The notes beneath the pieces were generated by a model. The model saw only the letters and a program-made list of their open reading frames with translations. It was not told where the DNA came from and did not search any database. Below, piece by piece: positions 35,858 through 64,000 of a stretch of DNA of 64,000 nucleotides. How positions within the stretch are numbered: position 1 is the stretch's first letter; every line of letters starts with the position of its first letter. This DNA comes from Streptomyces antimycoticus (GTDB taxonomy: Bacteria > Actinomycetota > Actinomycetes > Streptomycetales > Streptomycetaceae): assembly GCF_005405925.1 (NCBI RefSeq), contig NZ_BJHV01000001.1, positions 9,424,001 through 9,488,000 of the forward strand. Direction: 5' to 3'. Both the position numbers and the translations under genes were made by a program.

Positions 35858-36580
35858 CCGAGTCGCCGACGAGTGCGGTCATGGGACAGTCGGCGCCTTT
35901 GCCGGAAGTGCCCGCGGTGTTTTCTGGGTGTTTCCTCGATTTCGAGGACGATGTCCGTCTGCTTCCGGAGGCGAACGCATGTGCGGGATGGGCTCTGGTG
36001 GTCCGCGCGGATCGCCGTCCCCGGCCGCCCGGGTGGCGCGCGGAAATTGTCACGTCCCCGGAGTCCGGCGACTCCGGAGGGGATGGGAAGTGGGCGCTTG
36101 CTGAGCCGCTTGCGTGTGGAAAGTGGTCCGGTCGCGCCCCTCTGCGCGGGAACGGGCGGTGCCGCCGGATCCACTGACGCACGCCGTTCGCGACTGCCAT
36201 TACTCACCCCTCTTTTATCGCGGGCCCTGCCGAGGAATCAGAGAACTGACAAGATCGGACGCCTTCGGCGGGTGCCCCACATCGTAAGCAAGTCCTATGA
36301 CTACCCACCTCACCTAGAATCCGGATATACGCGCCCTCGAGGCGGCGTCCTCGACGGTGCGGAGCGGGTATTCGCAATACGTCCGGAAGATCGGAATCCG
36401 GATATCCCGCACTTGAGGTGTTGCAGTCCGCGAATGAGAATACGCGGATCGCATCGGCCGGGACAAGCGAATCTTGCGAGATCATGGGCCCCTTGGTGCC
36501 GCTTTGATGAGGAGCGAGGAATTCCGGCTCCGCGGGACCCATGAAGGGGATGTCGAATAACCGTCAGGTTTGTTGGTGAT
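35858..36580. other. Long intergenic region of regulatory character
   Basis: 723 bases between the SARP start and the methyltransferase stop, lower in GC than its surroundings. Short open frames in all directions lack plausible composition or ribosome-binding sites. It contains a direct repeat GAATCCGGATAT at 36317-36328 and 36394-36405 (77 bases apart) and a palindrome GTATT-CGC-AATAC at 36368-36380. The SARP promoter must lie here, and the repeats may be binding sites of the SARP or another regulator. Confidence 0.5.
36317..36405. repeat. Direct repeat GAATCCGGATAT with internal palindrome
   Basis: Two exact 12-base copies at 36317 and 36394, 77 bases start to start, flanking GTATT-CGC-AATAC at 36368-36380. 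They lie about 460-550 bases upstream of the SARP start. Confidence 0.55.
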
Positions 36581-37393
36581 TCAGGGCTTGTGGGCCACCA
36601 CGATCGCGCAGCCGGCGCTCGGCACGGTGGGGAGCGCCGACTTCGCGGCGTCCAGCACCTCCTGGACGCTGACCCCGTGCTGCGCCTCGAACTCCCGGCG
36701 GCAGCGCAGGATGCCGTCGATCATCCGGTTGGCGGTGTCCTTCGTGTTCTCGGTGACGTCGGTGAGCTCGTCGAGCACCAGTCCCGCGTCACCGATCAGA
36801 CCGGGCCAGTCCTCCAGCCGGGTCAGCGAGGTGACCACATCGGGATCGCCGTCCGGCTGGTAGCTGCCGTCGCTCGGCGGGGTGACATCCGTGAGCACCA
36901 GCCGGCCCCCGGACCCCAGCACACGGGCCATCTCCCGCAGTGCAGTCGGGCGGTCCATGTGATTGATCGATTCGAATGCGAGTACGGCATCGAAAGCCGC
37001 GTCCTCGAAAGGCATGGCCATGGCGTCGGCGTATTGGAATGCCACCTGGTGGGACAGATCGGCCAGCCGGGCGGATTCGGTCGCCTGTTTGACCTGGAGC
37101 TCGCTGATGGTGATGCCCAGGACATGGGCACCGGTGGCGGTCGCCACGCGCATCGCGGGTTTCCCGATACCGCAGCCGACATCCAGCACCCGGTCTCCCG
37201 CCCCGACCCGCAGCCGTTCGATCAGCAGATCCGTGAAGCGATCGGTGGCCTCCTGGACCGAACGGGTATCGGACGGGCCGTCCCAGTAGCCGAAGTGGAA
37301 GTTGTCGTCCCACGCCATCTGCAGAAGCGGTCCCAGCGAGCTGTAGTAGTCCGACACCGTGCCGCCTGGCGGCACGGCCGATGGAGATGTCAT
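36581..37393 (-). CDS. SAM-dependent methyltransferase, probable PKS tailoring O-methyltransferase
   Basis: Methyltransferase of 270 residues from the ATG at 37393, which has AGGAGGAG just upstream; an in-frame ATG at 37468 gives a longer but unlikely N-terminus. The SAM site VLDVGCGIGKPAMRVA (about 68-83) and the leading NFHFGYWDG are typical of the EryG/AveD/RapI group that methylates hydroxyls on polyketides or sugars. LTDVTPP marks motif III. It is divergent from the PKS genes, with 243 bases between start codons, so it is the best tailoring candidate visible for this cluster. The target position cannot be told from the sequence. Confidence 0.85.
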   Translation of the reverse strand: MTSPSAVPPGGTVSDYYSSLGPLLQMAWDDNFHFGYWDGPSDTRSVQEATDRFTDLLIERLRVGAGDRVLDVGCGIGKPAMRVATATGAHVLGITISELQVKQATESARLADLSHQVAFQYADAMAMPFEDAAFDAVLAFESINHMDRPTALREMARVLGSGGRLVLTDVTPPSDGSYQPDGDPDVVTSLTRLEDWPGLIGDAGLVLDELTDVTENTKDTANRMIDGILRCRREFEAQHGVSVQEVLDAAKSALPTVPSAGCAIVVAHKP

Positions 37394-37485
37394 GACACTC
37401 CTCCTGTGTGCTCGGAGATCGGGTCGGCCAAGGGCACATAAAGGGCTCACCCGCTCAGCGATGGTCATGGGTTCCGGTAACGCGT

Positions 37486-37528
37486 CTCTAAAGTCACCGG
37501 CCGCGGCCTATTTGGTCTTGCTTTAGAG
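37486..37528. promoter_or_regulatory. Inverted repeat in the divergent promoter region of the PKS cluster
   Basis: CTCTAAAG at 37486-37493 and CTTTAGAG at 37521-37528 are exact complements separated by 27 bases, located between the divergent methyltransferase and PKS1. They may be a bipartite operator controlling both. Confidence 0.45.
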
Positions 37529-37590
37529 CCGCGCCCCACGATGGGCCACGTGCTCGCACCGATCATCAATCCGGAGCGGGAGTGCCGCCC

Positions 37591-37636
37591 ATGACCCAGA
37601 ACACGCAGATGTTCTCCCAGCGCCATATGGGGTGCG

Positions 37637-37644
<8 letters not shown>
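37591..37644 (+). CDS. Possible 17-codon leader ORF overlapping the PKS1 start
   Basis: ATG at 37591, 17 codons ([17 protein letters not shown]), stop TAG at 37642-37644. GGAG and GGGAG sequences lie 9 to 16 bases upstream. The PKS1 ATG at 37637 falls inside its last codons in another frame, so ribosomes ending here could restart on PKS1. It may be a translational leader, or the visible part of a misread PKS1 start region. Confidence 0.35.
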
Positions 37645-44989
<7,345 letters not shown>

Positions 44990-45007
44990 ATGTGCCGGGC
45001 GCGACGA

Positions 45008-45030
45008 TCGCTGAAGGCCGGGTGACCCTC
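45008..45030 (+). repeat. 23-base sequence shared by the PKS2 and PKS3 leaders
   Basis: The 23 bases ending at 45030 recur exactly at 51756-51778, immediately before the PKS3 start region. It contains GAAGG, a weak ribosome-binding site. It shows that the two gene junctions, including the docking-helix codons, derive from one duplicated segment. Confidence 0.85.
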
Positions 45031-51738
<6,708 letters not shown>

Positions 51739-51755
51739 ACAACGTGGCGCGCCCT

Positions 51756-51778
51756 TCGCTGAAGGCCGGGTGACCCTC
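51756..51778 (+). repeat. Second copy of the shared PKS leader sequence
   Basis: Exact copy of 45008-45030. Here the following bases differ, so a GTG inside the repeat soon meets a stop and the PKS3 start falls at the GTG at 51780. Confidence 0.85.
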
Positions 51779-51779
51779 T

Positions 51780-63987
<12,208 letters not shown>

Positions 63988-64000
63988 TGGAGGCGCGGAA

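Noticed and set aside
36204..36542. 112-codon minus-strand open frame in the SARP upstream region
   Set aside because: Amino-acid composition and codon usage do not resemble neighbouring genes, no clear ribosome-binding site, and it covers the repeat elements.

Overview
The window looks like a chromosomal stretch of a Streptomyces or close relative. GC content is very high, codons are mostly C/G-ended, and actinomycete-type families recur: SARP, ECF41 sigma, SpoIIE-type phosphatases, STAND/TPR ATPase, TetR/AraC pairs and modular type I PKS. I see no tRNA, rRNA, insertion sequence or CRISPR array.

Positions 1-34800 carry mostly accessory and housekeeping genes in short units: a 5'-truncated SpoIIE phosphatase; a CASTOR-type NAD-binding channel; an AraC regulator; an SDR divergent from a TetR gene with two operator-like palindromes; a DUF4032 kinase-like protein; a baeRF-family protein; a type II thioesterase downstream of two ATP-grasp ligases; a pseudouridine catabolism pair (psuK with an apparent frameshift, then psuG); PhzF; MmcQ/YjbR; two small unknown genes; a STAND ATPase with TPRs; a GNAT; a peptide/metal-type ABC unit (lipoprotein plus fused permease, no ATPase) behind a Zur-like box; an aldehyde dehydrogenase; an ECF41 sigma factor with its oxidoreductase, both behind matching ECF41 promoters; a second SpoIIE phosphatase; a ClpC-like unfoldase; a CapA lipoprotein; an LCM-type methyltransferase; and a secreted X-Pro peptidase broken by a frameshift.

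Positions 34800-64000 hold the left edge of a modular polyketide cluster. A DUF5988 protein, a SARP regulator and a SAM methyltransferase lie on the minus strand, divergent from three collinear PKS genes. PKS1 has a KSQ loading module (malonyl) and module 1 (KS-AT-DH-ACP, methylmalonyl, no KR). PKS2 has module 2 (KS-AT-DH-ER-KR-ACP, methylmalonyl). PKS3 has module 3 (KS-AT-DH-KR-ACP, malonyl) and module 4 (KS-AT-DH-ER-KR-ACP, methylmalonyl), with an apparent frameshift in the module 3 DH-KR linker. There is no terminal thioesterase and the window ends at the PKS3 stop, so the cluster continues to the right. By colinearity the chain leaving module 4 would be CH3-CO-CH(CH3)-CH2-CH(CH3)-CH=CH-CH2-CH(CH3)-CO-ACP. 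I do not recognise the final product.

Three reading-frame breaks (psuK, X-Pro peptidase, PKS3) sit in G/C runs or C-rich repeats. They may be real lesions or indel errors in the assembly, and this should be settled before conclusions about activity are drawn.
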